A stretch of DNA of 64,000 nt from Ferrimonas senticii DSM 18821 (GTDB taxonomy: Bacteria > Pseudomonadota > Gammaproteobacteria > Enterobacterales > Shewanellaceae): NCBI RefSeq assembly GCF_000422665.1, contig NZ_KE383898.1, positions 148,145 to 212,144 on the forward strand. The letters run 5' to 3'. Positions 43,335 through 52,830 of the stretch are shown here, piece after piece. Each line of letters starts with the position of its first letter. Within the stretch, counting starts at the first letter, position 1. Made by a program: the position numbers and the translations under genes. Under the pieces are notes generated by a model, which was not told where the DNA came from, searched no databases, and saw only the letters and a list, made by a program, of their open reading frames with translations.

Positions 43335-44048
43335 TTAATCACCAAGTTGCTGCTCGAGTTGCTGCGCCAGTTCCGGGCTGATATTGAGCTGCCTAGCAAG
43401 TTCCTGCAGATAGCTTTTTTCCATAAAGTTTTGCTCATCGACCATCAACACTGAGGCGAGGTAGATCTCGGCGGCAAGCTCTGGGCTGTTGACACCGGCG
43501 GCAATCTCGCTGGGATCCAGTGGTTTGCTCAGCTCGGTTTCGACAAATTGACTGACACTCGCGCTGGCACCAGATTGACTGATCGCTTGCTGTAGGCGGG
43601 CTCGTTCCTGTTCATCGACGTGGCCATCGGCTTTGGCGGCGCCGATCATCGCTTTAAGCAGCAGTTTCGAATGACCATCGTCCAGCGGCGGCAATTGTGC
43701 CGCGCTGGCGTTGACCGTTGTTGTCTGCGGGGATGTGGCCGTTGTTGCTGGCGCTGAAGTGGCGGTTTGGTTTTGCTGCCAGCTTTGATAGGCCTTGAGT
43801 GCTAATGCACCAAGTGCCGCGGCTCCGCCAATTTTGGCGGCTCCTTTCCCCATCTTGCGGCCTTTTTTACTGCCCATTAGCATCCCCATTAAGGTGCCGC
43901 CAAGTGCGCCAGAGGCAAGCCCAGTGAGCGCCGGACTAATGCTGGAGTTGGCGCTTGGGGCACTCTGCGGGTGGCCCTGCACCGTTTGGTTTGGGGTTGA
44001 GTTTTGGCTCGCTCCTAAGACTTGGTTGAGTAATCCCTGAAAATCCAT
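43335..44048 (-). CDS. DUF533/TerB-like membrane-associated protein (YebE-like)
   Basis: The 237-residue product matches the DUF533 (YebE) family. A flexible N-terminal region contains GLLNQVLGAS, followed by a Gly-rich hydrophobic stretch (LASGALGGTLMGMLMG), and a C-terminal TerB-like acidic helical domain (KAMIGAAKADGHVDEQERARLQQAI). ATG 44048 has AGGAGG 7 bp upstream. E. coli YebE responds to envelope stress; its role is not known. The stop sits at the edge of the heptad-repeat element. Confidence 0.87.
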   Translation of the reverse strand: MDFQGLLNQVLGASQNSTPNQTVQGHPQSAPSANSSISPALTGLASGALGGTLMGMLMGSKKGRKMGKGAAKIGGAAALGALALKAYQSWQQNQTATSAPATTATSPQTTTVNASAAQLPPLDDGHSKLLLKAMIGAAKADGHVDEQERARLQQAISQSGASASVSQFVETELSKPLDPSEIAAGVNSPELAAEIYLASVLMVDEQNFMEKSYLQELARQLNISPELAQQLEQQLGD

Positions 44049-44105
44049 GATTGGCCTCCTGTTAATGACATTAACCAGTGTAGCCAATCATTGAGAGGCT
44101 AAGGA

Positions 44106-44729
44106 TTACAATGCTTTACCGTTGAGAACACGGTAACTGGCTAACGCCAGCATTGGCCGGTCTTCATCGCTGTCGCCATAGGCGTAGATGCTATCGAACT
44201 GGCTTAGATCAAAGCGTTGTTGTATTCGCTTGGCCTTGTAGTGATTGGCACAGTCGCCGTTTTGATAGATGCCGCTGGCGATGCCGCCAAGGTAATGGAG
44301 CTCGGAACACAGCAGTTCGATGCCCAGTTGCCGGCATAGAGGGGCGAGGTAGCAGTCGAGGGACGCCGACACCAATACCACCGTATCGCCGCGCTGCTGA
44401 TGCTGCTGCAGTCGAGCTAGCAATTCGGGGCGAAAGATCTGTGGTGTCCGTTCTGCGATGTAACGGCGGCCTAACCCTTCAAGGGTGGTCTGACGACGAC
44501 CGCTGTAAGCGATGGCGGTAACGATACGGCGGGTAATGGCACTGGAAAGCACACCGCTACGCCACAGCCATTTCAGCGGCAGCAATACAGGCAGTCCCAG
44601 TAGCAAGCGCCACGATGGGGTGGCGAAGTATAGAAAGGCGCTGAAATTGTCGTTGTGGGTTAGGGTGCCATCAAAGTCAAACAGCGCCAGTGCCGGCCTA
44701 TTGCTTGGCGGCGGTAAAGATGACTGCAT
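44106..44729 (-). CDS. HAD-superfamily subfamily IB phosphatase
   Basis: The product (207 residues from ATG 44729) has HAD motif I ALFDFDGTLTHND, motif II VVLVSASLD, and motif III/IV with KAKRIQQRFD and YAYGDSDEDRPML. These are typical of the IB group that includes PSPase- and YfhB-like enzymes. The start is uncertain: both ATG 44729 and ATG 44756 overlap the end of the upstream gene (44698) and neither has a strong ribosome-binding site. The physiological substrate cannot be told from sequence. Confidence 0.83.
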   Translation of the reverse strand: MQSSLPPPSNRPALALFDFDGTLTHNDNFSAFLYFATPSWRLLLGLPVLLPLKWLWRSGVLSSAITRRIVTAIAYSGRRQTTLEGLGRRYIAERTPQIFRPELLARLQQHQQRGDTVVLVSASLDCYLAPLCRQLGIELLCSELHYLGGIASGIYQNGDCANHYKAKRIQQRFDLSQFDSIYAYGDSDEDRPMLALASYRVLNGKAL

Positions 44730-45144
44730 CGGTGTCTTGGGCAAACATCTGGCCAAATTCCACTTTGCCGTCGCTCAGTTGGTACGGCACAAACACCATC
44801 ATTGCCAAGCCATCTTGGTGATCGAGGTTGATCCCTACTGCATCTTGCGGTTCACCGTTTTCTTCGGTAACGATGCCGGTGTCATACACCACGGCGGTGG
44901 CAACATATTCACCCTCGCTGGCGGCTTGTCGCAGCACCACCTGCAGATCCACCAGTTTGGCCTCGCTTGGGTTCTCTTCCTCTTGATCTTCTGGCACATC
45001 AACGCTGACGAAATCGCCGCTTGGGGTGATGGCCGCCGCGAACGGCATAAAACCGCCGTGCTCTTTTAGCTGTTGGTAAGCCAATGGCATCACGGTATCC
45101 AGCAGTTGCTGGGCTTGCTGTTGACCATTATCGGCGCTGGACAT
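44698..45144 (-). CDS. 148-aa acidic protein of unknown function
   Basis: The 148-residue product starts MSSADNGQQQAQQLLDTVMPLAYQQL and is acidic throughout (VPEDQEEENPSEAKLVD). It has no signal or TM. The middle (FMPFAAAITPSGDFVSV) and VYDTGIVTEENGEPQDAVGINLDHQDGLAMMVFVPY suggest a mixed alpha/beta fold; I cannot name a family. ATG 45144 has AAGGAG 8 bp upstream. The end overlaps the HAD gene by about 32 bp, so the two are probably co-expressed. Confidence 0.65.
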   Translation of the reverse strand: MSSADNGQQQAQQLLDTVMPLAYQQLKEHGGFMPFAAAITPSGDFVSVDVPEDQEEENPSEAKLVDLQVVLRQAASEGEYVATAVVYDTGIVTEENGEPQDAVGINLDHQDGLAMMVFVPYQLSDGKVEFGQMFAQDTDAVIFTAAKQ

Positions 45145-45205
45145 GATCGGACTCCTTTGCGGGGACGGATAAAAACGCGCTGACTTTAGGGGAGATACGA
45201 GGCAG

Positions 45206-46666
45206 TTACAAGAGTGGCGCAAACATGTAGAAAAACTGCTCTAGCAGTTTGCTTGGCAGCGGCCGTTGCCGCCAAAGATGGTAATTCATGGCGTAACTGC
45301 TGTTGCGATAGCCAGCCAACAGCTGTTTGAGCTGCAAACACAGGGCAGGATCGTCCAGTGCCAAGGTTACCTCGCTATTAAGCTGTAGGCTGCGCATATC
45401 CAAGTTAACGCTGCCGATCAGACAGTGCTCGTCGTCAAACAGCACCGCTTTGGTATGCAGCAGTCCGCCTTGAAAGCGATAGATGCTGACGCCAGCCTCC
45501 AGCAACTCGGCAAAGAAAGAACGGCTGGCCCAACCGACCATCAGCGAATCGTTTTTATCCGGTAAGATGATCTCGACTTCAACGCCGCGAGCGGCGGCGG
45601 TGATCAACGCCTCCAGTAGGTGTTCACTGGGGACAAAATAGGGCGCACAGAGAGTGATCCGTTTGGTCGCGTGATAGATCCCAAGCAGCAGCACCTGTTG
45701 AATTACATTGCTTGGCAAGGCCGTTCCAGAGGGGATCACTTGCAGTGCAAATTCGCTGCAGGCGCCGTGATCGTCGGCAAAACTGTCGGGCAGCAGCGGC
45801 TGCATCGCCTCGCCGCCCTCAACTTGCCAGTCCCATGCGTGAATAGCCCCTAAGGTGGTGACGGCCGGGCCATTGATCCGCAACATCACATCAATCCACT
45901 GACCGACCCCAGCGTCTTGTTTGAAGAAGGCGGGATCGACCATATTCATCGAACCGCTGTAACCAATTTGGTTATCGATCACCACAATCTTGCGATGTAG
46001 GCGGATATCCATGCGCCGCAGGAACATCTTCAGCGGGTTAACGGTAAGGGCGCCAATCACGTGGATGCCTGCGGCGGTCATTGCCGCTGGCCAGCGACTG
46101 TTGAAAAAATCGCGACTGCCGGCGGCATCTAAGATCAGATGCACCTTAACCCCACGTTTGGCGGCAACCATCAACTGTTCTGCTACCACGTCGGCCTGGC
46201 CTCCGGGATGCCAGATATAAAACTCTAGCTGGATGCTTTGCTGGGCGTTGGCGATGTCGTCTAAAAAGCTGGCAAAAATCAGTTCCGGGCTGGTTAACAG
46301 TTGTAGCCGGTTGCCTAAGGTGCTGGGGATCCCCAGTTGTTTGACGCAGAGACGGTGGATCGGGTGAGCGTGCGGCCCTAGGTTGCTGCGATACCGTGGG
46401 TTTTGCTGTTCCAACTGGCTAAACCACAATCGCAGTTGGTTGTAGAGTTTGCTGGCGCGGCGTTTGCGTTTGCGCCCTAAAAAGCGCTCACCAAACAGCA
46501 TGTAAACCAATACGCCGACGATGGGAATGATAAAGATCAGCAACAGCCAAGCAAAGGAGACCCCAACCACCCGCCGTTTCAGTGCTACCCGTAACGCCAC
46601 GACCGCTACCAGCAGATAGTAGCTGGCGGCGATGGTCCATGTGGCGATCTGAAACAGCTGTTCCAT
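45206..46666 (-). CDS. cls: Cardiolipin synthase (ClsA-like)
   Basis: The 486-residue product is a phospholipase-D-superfamily cardiolipin synthase. It makes cardiolipin from two phosphatidylglycerol molecules at the inner membrane. It has two N-terminal TM segments (about 5-28 and 35-58) and two HKD motifs: HRKIVVIDNQIGYSGSMN and HTKAVLFDDEHCLIGSVNLD. Length equals E. coli ClsA (486). It starts 4 bp after the EEP-family gene, so they form an operon. Confidence 0.93.
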   Translation of the reverse strand: MEQLFQIATWTIAASYYLLVAVVALRVALKRRVVGVSFAWLLLIFIIPIVGVLVYMLFGERFLGRKRKRRASKLYNQLRLWFSQLEQQNPRYRSNLGPHAHPIHRLCVKQLGIPSTLGNRLQLLTSPELIFASFLDDIANAQQSIQLEFYIWHPGGQADVVAEQLMVAAKRGVKVHLILDAAGSRDFFNSRWPAAMTAAGIHVIGALTVNPLKMFLRRMDIRLHRKIVVIDNQIGYSGSMNMVDPAFFKQDAGVGQWIDVMLRINGPAVTTLGAIHAWDWQVEGGEAMQPLLPDSFADDHGACSEFALQVIPSGTALPSNVIQQVLLLGIYHATKRITLCAPYFVPSEHLLEALITAAARGVEVEIILPDKNDSLMVGWASRSFFAELLEAGVSIYRFQGGLLHTKAVLFDDEHCLIGSVNLDMRSLQLNSEVTLALDDPALCLQLKQLLAGYRNSSYAMNYHLWRQRPLPSKLLEQFFYMFAPLL

Positions 46667-46670
46667 AGCG

Positions 46671-47480
46671 TTAGCGCAGCTCCAAGGTGGCGATCATTGG
46701 AATGTGGTCGCTACTTTGATAGCTCGGCAGCGCTTGGGCGTCAATAACGCTGAAGTGGTTGCTGACATAGATGTGATCCAAGCGATGGCCGAAGAACGCT
46801 TTGATTTTTTGCTGCTGGTTGAAGGTTACAGGCTGCAGCTGCAGTTTGGCTATCTGCTGATTGAGGATGGCGGTGCGACTGTCGCTCCAACTGTTGAGAT
46901 CGCCGCCAAGGATCAACGGCCCTTGGTGAGCCTCAGCGGCGTTAACAATTTGGCTGAGTTGTCGCCGGTAGCTGTCGTCGTCAACAAAGTTGATGGCGTG
47001 AATATTGATTACCAGTAGCCGTTGGTCAGCCAGTTGATACTCGCAAAACAGGGCCACTTTGGGAGTGTTGCTCAGCGGTTCAGTTGGTGTACTAAGGTAG
47101 GTTTGGGCGCTCAAGGCTGGGCTGCTGGCGGCGGTTAGTACCCCAGAGTAGGGCGCATGCAGGCCAAGATTAGGGGCGAAGTTGGCAGGCAATGGACTGG
47201 GATCGCCTTGTGCCGGTTGCAATGCCACTTCTTGCAGCATCAATAGCAGTGGCTGCTGGCGCTCTAGGATCTCGGCCAACTGCTGCTGCCACTGGGGTTC
47301 ATAGCTGCGTTTTTGGATGTTCCAATTCAATAAGGTAAAACGCCGTGGCAGTGGTGTGCTGGTGGATTCTGGCAGGGCAATCACTTGTGGCGCAGCGGGT
47401 TGTGGTAACTGGTGGTAACCAATACCAATAGCAAGGCCGATGGCCAATAGCAGCGCGACTGCAGCAACAATGCGTTTCAT
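46671..47480 (-). CDS. Endonuclease/exonuclease/phosphatase-family protein
   Basis: The 269-residue product has a TM or signal anchor at the N-terminus and then the EEP fold: FTLLNWNIQKRS (metal Asn), LLMLQEVAL (catalytic Glu), GGDLNSWSD and the final SSDHIPMIATLEL (Asp-His pair). Family members cut nucleic acids, phosphoinositides or other phosphodiesters. It is exported or membrane-anchored and lies directly upstream of cls, which hints at a phospholipid-related role, but the substrate is not known. Confidence 0.85.
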   Translation of the reverse strand: MKRIVAAVALLLAIGLAIGIGYHQLPQPAAPQVIALPESTSTPLPRRFTLLNWNIQKRSYEPQWQQQLAEILERQQPLLLMLQEVALQPAQGDPSPLPANFAPNLGLHAPYSGVLTAASSPALSAQTYLSTPTEPLSNTPKVALFCEYQLADQRLLVINIHAINFVDDDSYRRQLSQIVNAAEAHQGPLILGGDLNSWSDSRTAILNQQIAKLQLQPVTFNQQQKIKAFFGHRLDHIYVSNHFSVIDAQALPSYQSSDHIPMIATLELR

Positions 47481-47492
47481 TGACGTTCTCTG

Positions 47493-47530
47493 AAAAATAA
47501 CCCCCTGAACTTAGGCAAGCACAGGGGGTT
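47493..47530 (-). terminator. Intrinsic terminator after M13 peptidase gene
   Basis: On the reverse strand AACCCCCTG (47530-47522) pairs with CAGGGGGTT (47507-47499), followed by ATTTTT. It separates the peptidase gene from the EEP-cls operon. Confidence 0.8.
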
Positions 47531-47547
47531 AGATGGTTAACGGTGAC

Positions 47548-49611
47548 TTACCAGATCTTCACCCGTTTATCCGGAGCGATATACATCTTGTCGCCGGGTT
47601 GAACATTATAGGCTTCGTAGAACTCCGGTACGTTCGATAGTGGCCCATTGGCGCGGAATTTGGCCGGCGAGTGCGGATCGGTAGCTACCTGATTACGCAT
47701 CGCTTGCTCTTTTTTCTTGGAGCGCCAGATCTGGGTAAAACCAACAAACAGACGTTGCTCGCCGGTCATGCCATCAATCACCGGTGCTGGCTGGCCACCC
47801 AGCGACAGATTGTAGGCTTTAAGGCCGATGGTAACGCCGGACAGATCGCCGATATTTTCGCCCAAGGTAAGCTTGCCGTTAACGTTAAGATCGTCAAATA
47901 CCGCAAAGCTGTCGTACTGGTTGATTAGCTCACCCCCCAAGGCTTTAAAAGCGGCTAAGTCTTTATCAGTCCACCAGTTATTGAGGTTGCCTTCGCCATC
48001 GTAGCGGGATCCTTGATCATCAAAACCGTGGCCCATTTCGTGGCCAATGACCGCGCCAATACCGCCGTAGTTAACCGCATCGTCGGCGTCCATATTAAAG
48101 AATGGCGGCTGCAAAATAGCGGCTGGGAATACGATTTCGTTGGCGGTTGGGCTGTAGTAGGCGTTGACCGTTTGCGGGGTCATATGCCACTCCCAAGTGT
48201 GAATTGGCCCGCCAATCTTAGCGATATCACGCTGGTGGTTCAGCAGCGCGGCGCGCTTGCGGTTACCAACCAAATCATCGGCTTTGATCTCTAATGAAGA
48301 GTAGTCTTCCCATTTATCGGGGTAACCAATTTTCGGGGTAAAAGCCGCCAATTTGGCTTTGGCTTTGACTTTGGTTTCTTCGCCCATCCAGCTCAGCTCA
48401 TCAATCGACTGACCGTAAGCTTTGCGCAGGTTCTCCACCAGTTCGGTCATCCGCGCTTTGGCCTCTGGCTTAAAGTGCTTGGCGACATAGACCTTACCAA
48501 CCACTTCACCGAGATCGCGGTTAACGATACTGACCGCGGTTTTCCAGCGTGGCTTCATCTCTTGTTGGCCTTGCAACTTACGGCTGAAGAAGTCGAAGTT
48601 TTCCGCTTCGAGCTCTGCTGACAACAGTGCCGCGGTGCTGTTGAGCAGATGCCAGTTTTGGTAAGTTTGCCAATCGGCGACGGAGAACTGCTTGAGGATC
48701 CCGCCCAGTGCTTTGAGGTACTTCGGTTGGTTAACGATGATGTAATCGATGTTGCCTAAATCGGCGGCGGTCAGGTAGGCGTCCCAATCAAAATCTGGCT
48801 GCAGCGCCTTTAATTCGGCGATAGACAGTTTGTTGTAGGCTTTAGCGCGATCGCGGTTTTCAACTCGAGTGTTGTGATACTCCGCCAGCGCGGTTTCAAT
48901 TGCCATCACGGTTTTAGCCGCTTGCGTGCCGTCGCCCAGTTTAGCCAGTTCAAACATGTTGGCGATGTGCTGTTGATAGTCGGCACGCAGCGTCCGCGAT
49001 CGTTCATCGTCTTTGAAGTAGTAGTCACGATCCGGCAGCGCCAAGCCAAATTGATAGATGTGTGCCGCGTAGGTGCTGGAGTTTTTGGCATCAATCGAGA
49101 CGTACGGTACGAACGGGGTAACGACGCCATAGGTGCTGGCTTCGCCGAAGTAACGAGCTAGCTCTTGGTAGGAGTCTATCGCAGCGATTTTATCCAGTTC
49201 GGCTTGAATTGGGGTGATCCCAAGGCGGTTGATGGTCTCGGTGTCCATCACGCTGTTATATAGGGCAGCTACTTTCTGTTCGTCGCTACCGTCAATCAGA
49301 TCGTCACGGGCGGCAAGATCATTGATGATGGTGCGAACGTCTTTGTCGGCTTTTTCCCGCAGGTCATAGAAGATCCCGGTGCTGGTGCGATCGGCGGGAA
49401 TTTCATTGTTCTTCAGCCAAGTGCCGTTGACGTAATCGTAGAAGTCGTCCTGTGGGCGCACGCCGTAGTCAAAGGCGGTCATATCGATGCCGGACGACAG
49501 CGCCTGATTAACCGCCACCGCACTGGCGCTTGGTTCCGGTGCACTGGTTTGGCTGCAGCCGGTCAGTGCAATTGCACCGGCACAGAGGCTGCTGAGTATT
49601 AGCTTTTTCAT
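47548..49611 (-). CDS. M13-family zinc metallopeptidase (neprilysin/PepO-like) lipoprotein
   Basis: The 687-residue product begins with a lipoprotein signal (MKKLILSSLCAGAIALTGC; C19), so it is anchored in the envelope facing the periplasm or surface. The M13 N-terminal domain follows, then the catalytic site H524-E525-x-x-H528 (VIGHEMGHGFDDQG), the third-ligand region GENIGDLSGV and VNAYYSPTANEIVFPAAIL. Unlike many members, it ends KIW with no Cys before the final Trp. I chose ATG 49611; an upstream ATG at 49653 would put charges before the signal. It degrades oligopeptides. Confidence 0.93.
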   Translation of the reverse strand: MKKLILSSLCAGAIALTGCSQTSAPEPSASAVAVNQALSSGIDMTAFDYGVRPQDDFYDYVNGTWLKNNEIPADRTSTGIFYDLREKADKDVRTIINDLAARDDLIDGSDEQKVAALYNSVMDTETINRLGITPIQAELDKIAAIDSYQELARYFGEASTYGVVTPFVPYVSIDAKNSSTYAAHIYQFGLALPDRDYYFKDDERSRTLRADYQQHIANMFELAKLGDGTQAAKTVMAIETALAEYHNTRVENRDRAKAYNKLSIAELKALQPDFDWDAYLTAADLGNIDYIIVNQPKYLKALGGILKQFSVADWQTYQNWHLLNSTAALLSAELEAENFDFFSRKLQGQQEMKPRWKTAVSIVNRDLGEVVGKVYVAKHFKPEAKARMTELVENLRKAYGQSIDELSWMGEETKVKAKAKLAAFTPKIGYPDKWEDYSSLEIKADDLVGNRKRAALLNHQRDIAKIGGPIHTWEWHMTPQTVNAYYSPTANEIVFPAAILQPPFFNMDADDAVNYGGIGAVIGHEMGHGFDDQGSRYDGEGNLNNWWTDKDLAAFKALGGELINQYDSFAVFDDLNVNGKLTLGENIGDLSGVTIGLKAYNLSLGGQPAPVIDGMTGEQRLFVGFTQIWRSKKKEQAMRNQVATDPHSPAKFRANGPLSNVPEFYEAYNVQPGDKMYIAPDKRVKIW

Positions 49612-49805
49612 CCCATGGTCCCTTTGGTGTTTGTTGTCATTGTGCTCAACCATACTAGATCTGCGCGCTTCTAATGGTCAAAAGCCTTTGATTTATATCC
49701 ACAAGCAAATTTGTAATTTGATGTGAGAGTTGCCGAGCTAGACTGCTGCGGCGATGATTACCACTGAGGTACACTTAGCGCGTCTGAACTTACAAGGAAT
49801 CTAAG

Positions 49806-50444
49806 TTGAAAGAGTTAACCGCCATCCGTCGCGAATATCTGCAAGGGGGGTTGCGACGCCAAGATCTGCCGTCAACGCCGTTACCATTGTTTGAACAGTG
49901 GTTAGAGCAAGCCAATCACGCTGAGCTATTGGATCCAACCTCGATGAGTTTGGCGACGGTCGACAGTGACGGCCAACCATTTCAGCGCATTGTGTTGTTA
50001 AAGCAATTTGATCAGCGCGGCTTGGTGTTCTTTACCAATCTAGGTAGTCGCAAATCGCAGCACATTGCTGACAACAATCAGGTCAGTTTGTTATTTCCTT
50101 GGCATGCGTTAGAACGCCAAGTGCACATTACCGGCAGAGCAACCCGGTTAGCCACCACCGAGGTGCTGAAGTATTTTGCCAGTCGTCCGCGTGACAGCCA
50201 GTTGGGGGCTTGGGCATCATCGCAGAGCAGTAAACTCAGTGCCCGTTCGGTGCTGGAAAGCAGCTTTATGAAGATGAAGCAAAAGTTTGCTGACGGTGAA
50301 GTGCCGTTACCGGACTTTTGGGGCGGCTACCGGGTCGAAGCCGACAGTTTCGAGTTTTGGCAGGGCGGGGCCAAACGTTTGCATGACCGTTTTTTATATC
50401 AGCGTCATGGTGAAGAGTGGCAAATTGACCGCTTAGCCCCATAA
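49806..50444 (+). CDS. pdxH: Pyridoxine/pyridoxamine 5'-phosphate oxidase
   Basis: PdxH oxidises PNP/PMP to pyridoxal 5'-phosphate with FMN. The 212-residue product has the usual N-terminus ([16 protein letters not shown]), FMN-binding [25 protein letters not shown], and the C-terminal signature [16 protein letters not shown]. The start is TTG at 49806, with AAGGA upstream; no alternative ATG fits. It is monocistronic, with a terminator after it, and divergent from the M13 peptidase gene. Confidence 0.95.
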   Translation: MKELTAIRREYLQGGLRRQDLPSTPLPLFEQWLEQANHAELLDPTSMSLATVDSDGQPFQRIVLLKQFDQRGLVFFTNLGSRKSQHIADNNQVSLLFPWHALERQVHITGRATRLATTEVLKYFASRPRDSQLGAWASSQSSKLSARSVLESSFMKMKQKFADGEVPLPDFWGGYRVEADSFEFWQGGAKRLHDRFLYQRHGEEWQIDRLAP

Positions 50445-50467
50445 ATTACGTTTACAAAACAAATAGT

Positions 50468-50492
50468 AAACGCGGCTTTGGCCGCGTTTTTT
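50468..50492 (+). terminator. Intrinsic terminator after pdxH
   Basis: AAACGCGGC (50468-50476) pairs with GCCGCGTTT (50481-50489) and is followed by a T-run. It ends within about 10 bp of the earliest start proposed for the next gene. Confidence 0.85.
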
Positions 50493-50502
50493 ATGACCAA
50501 GA

Positions 50503-52776
50503 ATGGGGCTAATTCTCACCAATGTTGATACCATGCGGCTAATTTCTTCGCTATTGAGTCGTGCGCCAATGACAGATCCTCGCTCGGGCGCTCTGGCTGC
50601 AAGCTTGGTCAAATCGCCAATTAGTATACTGCTCGCGGTGCTGCTGGGCGGCGCTGCGGCGCTGATTAATGCTTGGCCGTTGCCGCTATTTGCCAGCGCA
50701 CAATTGATGCTTGGTGCGGCATTGGTGATGCTGGCGGTAAGTCGATTAGGGTTAGTCGAAGCCCTGCTGTCGGCGGCAGTTGCTGGCAGCGTGATAGCTT
50801 GGCAATGGCAGCATCCACTGCCGCTGCTACTGTTGATGTTAGAAGCGGCGGTGGTATGGGGACTGTGTCATCGCGGTGTGTTGTTGCTATACGCCGATGC
50901 GGCGTTCTGGCTGTTGTTGGGGATGCCGTTGCTGTATGTCGCTGTTATGGTGATTGCACCGGATGATCCATCGCTGACCTTTGTGGTGCTTAAACAGGGC
51001 TTTAATGGGTTAATTAACGCCGCAATTGCGTCGCTGTTACTGTTGATGTTACCCAGTCGCTGGTGGCGCAGGGTATGCACTCAGCCGCTGTTTAAACGAG
51101 GCTTTCGGGAGAAGATCAGTTACGTCACGGTGTTATTGTTGATGCTGATCAGTATGAGCACCATGCTGATCTACAGCAGTTACTTGATCAATTCCCAGCA
51201 ACAGTTGCTGCTGACGCAACTGCAGCAAGATGGCAATCGCATTGCTGATAACGCTCACCGCTTTTTGGGACGCTACCTGTCGCTGACTCGCAGCGCTGGC
51301 CAATGGTTGCCCAACGATCTCGCTGCTCAGCAGCAACAACTGCAACAGCTACATCAACAGCTGCCACAGTGGTTAACGATGTTAGTGGCGGATCGCACCG
51401 GCAACGTTATCGCCACCAGTCCGTTGCGCCCCGAGCTATTGGGGGTAAGCGTGGCACAGCGGGATTACTTCATCGAGGTGCTTGCTGGTGCCGACCAATA
51501 TGTCTCAGGGGCCTTTCAAGGGCAGGGCTTTGGCGATGAGATCATTGTTGCGATCAGCGCCCCTTGGTTTGACGAGTTTGGCCAGGTGGCTGGGATCATT
51601 GAGGGGTCGGTGGATCTACAGGGCATGGTTGAGGTGCTCGATCCGGCGCCGGATCAATTTTATTTGATCACCGATGGCCAACAGCGAGTGGTGGTCGCCT
51701 CTGAGCAGCTAGGGCTTAAGCCTCTAACGCCAATTAGCGCAGGCCAGGGGCAGTTGTTACACCCTGATAGTCTGGTGCAGCGGCGGCAATTGACGGCGCC
51801 ATTTGCGCTGGCAGAGGAGGTCTATCAGATTGATTATCCTTTGGGGCATGGTTGGACTTTGCAGCTGATGCAACCCCTCCAGCCGATTATGGCGCAGGCG
51901 CAGCAGCAATTTATTATCGGCTTAGGGATCTTGGCGCTGGGGCTGCTGGTGGCGGTGGCGGTAACGCGTCGGCTTTGTGGGCTGTTGACCAGCCCATTGG
52001 AGCAACTCGCGCGGCAGATGGCGCTGCCATACCACCCCGAACAATCACAGCGACCACTCAATAGCTACGCTGCCAAAGAGTTGCAACTGCTGCAAAGTGA
52101 ATTAACCAGTCAACGCCGTAATCTTTATGCCTACCAGCAGCAGTTGGAGCAACAGGTAGCGGCGCGCACCAAAGAGCTCTCTGAAGCCAACGCCCAGTTG
52201 AAAAAGTTGGCGATGCGCGATGGTTTAACCGAGGCCTTTAATCGACGCTATTTTGATATCAGTTTTGAATCTTATCGTCAGCACAGCATGCGCTCTGGGC
52301 AGCCGTTGCTGCTGGCGATGGTCGATATCGATCATTTTAAGTCGGTTAATGATTGTTTCGGCCACTTAGTTGGTGATGATTGTTTGCGCACGTTGGTGCA
52401 ACGAATGAATCAACTGTTTTCCCGAGAGAACGATCTGGTGGCACGTTACGGTGGAGAAGAGTTTGTGTTGCTAGTACCCTACGTCGGCTTCGAGGCGGCG
52501 CAGCAGATGCTGGAACGATTGCGACTGCTGGTAGCGGAGAAACCGATTGCCGTGAGCGAGCAGGGGCAACCGATCAGCATCACTATCAGCATTGGCGCGG
52601 TCTACGCCGATGCGCGTTTCAGTAAGCGCCAAGCTCGTTGGTTACAGCGGGCGGATAAAGCACTCTATGAAGCCAAGCAAGCCGGGCGCAACCGCGTCCG
52701 GCTGTACAACCTTGCAAACCACGACAATGATGTCGGCAGCCACATGGACAGTCAGGCCCAATTGCACAGCAGCTAA
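50503..52776 (+). CDS. Membrane diguanylate cyclase with Cache-type sensor
   Basis: The product (up to 757 residues) has an N-terminal block of about six TM segments. A further TM follows near 215-235, then a periplasmic dCache-like domain (about 240-460, with DRTGNVIATSPLRPELLGVSVAQRDYF), a TM, a coiled coil and a C-terminal GGDEF domain. The active site is RYGGEEF, with the inhibitory I-site RxxD (REND) correctly placed, so it should make c-di-GMP. The start is uncertain: ATG at 50503, 50533 or 50569 are all in frame, and none has a strong ribosome-binding site. No EAL domain is present. Confidence 0.88.
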   Translation: MGLILTNVDTMRLISSLLSRAPMTDPRSGALAASLVKSPISILLAVLLGGAAALINAWPLPLFASAQLMLGAALVMLAVSRLGLVEALLSAAVAGSVIAWQWQHPLPLLLLMLEAAVVWGLCHRGVLLLYADAAFWLLLGMPLLYVAVMVIAPDDPSLTFVVLKQGFNGLINAAIASLLLLMLPSRWWRRVCTQPLFKRGFREKISYVTVLLLMLISMSTMLIYSSYLINSQQQLLLTQLQQDGNRIADNAHRFLGRYLSLTRSAGQWLPNDLAAQQQQLQQLHQQLPQWLTMLVADRTGNVIATSPLRPELLGVSVAQRDYFIEVLAGADQYVSGAFQGQGFGDEIIVAISAPWFDEFGQVAGIIEGSVDLQGMVEVLDPAPDQFYLITDGQQRVVVASEQLGLKPLTPISAGQGQLLHPDSLVQRRQLTAPFALAEEVYQIDYPLGHGWTLQLMQPLQPIMAQAQQQFIIGLGILALGLLVAVAVTRRLCGLLTSPLEQLARQMALPYHPEQSQRPLNSYAAKELQLLQSELTSQRRNLYAYQQQLEQQVAARTKELSEANAQLKKLAMRDGLTEAFNRRYFDISFESYRQHSMRSGQPLLLAMVDIDHFKSVNDCFGHLVGDDCLRTLVQRMNQLFSRENDLVARYGGEEFVLLVPYVGFEAAQQMLERLRLLVAEKPIAVSEQGQPISITISIGAVYADARFSKRQARWLQRADKALYEAKQAGRNRVRLYNLANHDNDVGSHMDSQAQLHSS

Positions 52777-52830
52777 TCTCGTGCCCAGCGCTGGATGTTG
52801 CGCAACAACAATAATGATTAAAGGGGCAGC

